From contig JAPUHH010000034.1 of the NCBI GenBank assembly GCA_027297825.1, positions 1-33,508 on the forward strand: DNA of 33,508 nucleotides, in the 5' to 3' direction. Position 1 is the first letter of the stretch. Every line of letters starts with the position of its first letter. Both the position numbers and the translations under genes were made by a program. The notes under the pieces were generated by a model. It was not told the DNA's origin, searched no databases, and saw nothing but the letters and a program-made list of their open reading frames with translations. This DNA is from Gammaproteobacteria bacterium (GTDB lineage Bacteria; Pseudomonadota; Gammaproteobacteria; UBA4575). Positions 32,786 through 33,508 of the stretch are shown piece after piece.

Positions 32786-33342
32786 TGTTAACAATGCAAT
32801 TACGTTTTCATAAATCAAAGCAAGTCGGAGCGGTGTTATTTACCGGGCTAATTATTTTAGTAGTGTTGTCACTGGTTGCGGTGACCAGTATGCAAGGCGC
32901 AATACTTGAGGAACGTATGGCCGGTAATAGTAAAGATGAATTTATTGCATTCGAGGCTGCCGAAGCAGCGTTGGTAGCAGCAGAAGCATTGATAACATCG
33001 GGTGCACTGACGCTTACCAATTTCCAAGTAGGGGATACAGACGGCTTGTATAAGAACGATTCGGATACGATTCATCAAGATATTGATTGGGGGTCGGAAG
33101 CTATCGACGTATCTGGATTTAATCCAGCTGAGGTGACTACACCTCCCAAATTTGTAATTCAATATATTTCTGAAACTGCGCCGCCAGGCGAAAATCGAAG
33201 TTTTCGTGATGAGAGCTATGGTGAGCCAGGCTCTTCTTCTATTGGTAACGCAGTGCAATTGTTTCGTGTCACGGCCCGCGGCACTGGGGGCAGTGACGAC
33301 ACTGTAGTATTTCTTCAATCTGTATTTGGTGCGCAGTGGTGA
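32785..33342 (+). CDS. pilX: Type IV pilus assembly protein PilX
   Basis: A 185-residue minor pilin of the PilX family. A basic N-terminus is followed by KQVGAVLFTGLIILVVLSLVAVTSMQGAILEERMAGN: hydrophobic helix and the invariant ERMAGN block, after which FEAAEAALVAAE continues the helix. It lacks the +5 Glu of most pilins, as PilX proteins do. The start shares one base with the pilW stop (TGATG); a second ATG three codons later is possible. Confidence 0.92.
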   Translation: MLTMQLRFHKSKQVGAVLFTGLIILVVLSLVAVTSMQGAILEERMAGNSKDEFIAFEAAEAALVAAEALITSGALTLTNFQVGDTDGLYKNDSDTIHQDIDWGSEAIDVSGFNPAEVTTPPKFVIQYISETAPPGENRSFRDESYGEPGSSSIGNAVQLFRVTARGTGGSDDTVVFLQSVFGAQW

Positions 33343-33508
33343 AGTTTTTAATTCAATTGTGTAATCAAACCTTAATGCTTTACCAATACAACCACTGCGC
33401 AATTAGATACTGTTTAAACAGTACATTGTTGGCTTTGTTATTGTGCTTTGCCATTAACGCGGCGGCATTAGATTTGGATATTGCAGATATTCCATTAGAA
33501 GTCGCACC
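33339..33508 (+). CDS. pilY1: PilY1 N-terminus (runs off the window)
   Basis: A GTG at 33339 overlaps the pilX stop (GTGA) and opens a frame that reaches the window end; an ATG at 33375 is an alternative. It encodes a basic start, a hydrophobic helix (STLLALLLCFAINAAA) acting as signal peptide, then ALDLDIADIPLEVAP, which is the usual beginning of mature PilY1. PilY1 is the large tip adhesin that works with these minor pilins. Only about 56 codons are present. Confidence 0.8.
   Translation, partial: MKFLIQLCNQTLMLYQYNHCAIRYCLNSTLLALLLCFAINAAALDLDIADIPLEVA

Overview
The window is a stretch of a gammaproteobacterial chromosome of moderate, fairly AT-rich composition. It carries about 30 protein genes, one tRNA, and no rRNA, phage, IS or CRISPR. 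The gammaproteobacterial assignment rests on several conserved neighbourhoods: thiS/thiG/trmB; glyQ-glyS-gmhB-plsC; glnA-ntrB-ntrC with a sigma-54/NtrC promoter; yibN-grxC-secB-gpsA facing envC-ctpA-yibQ; and the minor pilin cluster fimT-pilV-pilW-pilX-pilY1. I cannot name a genus from sequence alone.

Layout. 1-1190: two small predicted secreted proteins of unknown function, separated by a repeat-rich, GGA-rich tract. 1188-1732: tRNA-Thr(CGU) and a Fur-family regulator without CxxC motifs. 1812-5439: thiazole synthesis (thiO, thiS, thiG) and trmB, with an unknown membrane protein gene on the opposite strand between thiS and thiG. 5451-10669: a SulP anion transporter broken by an in-frame TAA inside its STAS domain, divergent from phosphoribulokinase, a FIST sensor protein and a Tas-like aldo/keto reductase. 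10686-15542: apt, then convergent plsC, gmhB, glyS and glyQ. 15543-16740: a long intergenic region with an unlisted 42-residue membrane peptide gene, a second GGA-hairpin tract and the glnA control region. 16741-21628: nitrogen regulation (glnA, a DUF4124 protein, ntrB, ntrC). 21701-23108: a class 1B-type dihydroorotate dehydrogenase and trmL, whose start codons overlap head to head. 23137-25779: gpsA, secB, grxC, a YibN-type rhodanese and an ArsR repressor with the two-cysteine spacing of persulfide sensors. 25875-29972: envC, ctpA, a divergent polysaccharide deacetylase and a DJ-1/YajL protein. 30556-33508: type IV minor pilins, running off the end in pilY1.

How the parts work together. NtrB/NtrC would sense nitrogen status and activate glnA through two well-formed NtrC sites and a sigma-54 promoter, and probably act on their own promoter through similar half-sites. 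EnvC, CtpA and the deacetylase belong to cell-wall splitting and envelope maintenance. The ArsR, rhodanese and glutaredoxin genes suggest local sulfur or thiol redox control.

Most unusual signals. (1) Two tracts (+ strand about 478-621, - strand about 15904-15647) hold several small hairpins whose hexaloops fit ANGGAN, the loop recognised by CsrA/RsmA-type regulators; they are candidates for CsrA-titrating RNAs or CsrA-controlled leaders. (2) The SulP gene continues in the same frame past an internal stop. (3) An overlooked small membrane peptide has a perfect Shine-Dalgarno. (4) The dihydroorotate dehydrogenase is of the PyrK-dependent type but has no pyrK nearby. (5) Two mutually exclusive hairpins end in a T-run upstream of the pilin operon.
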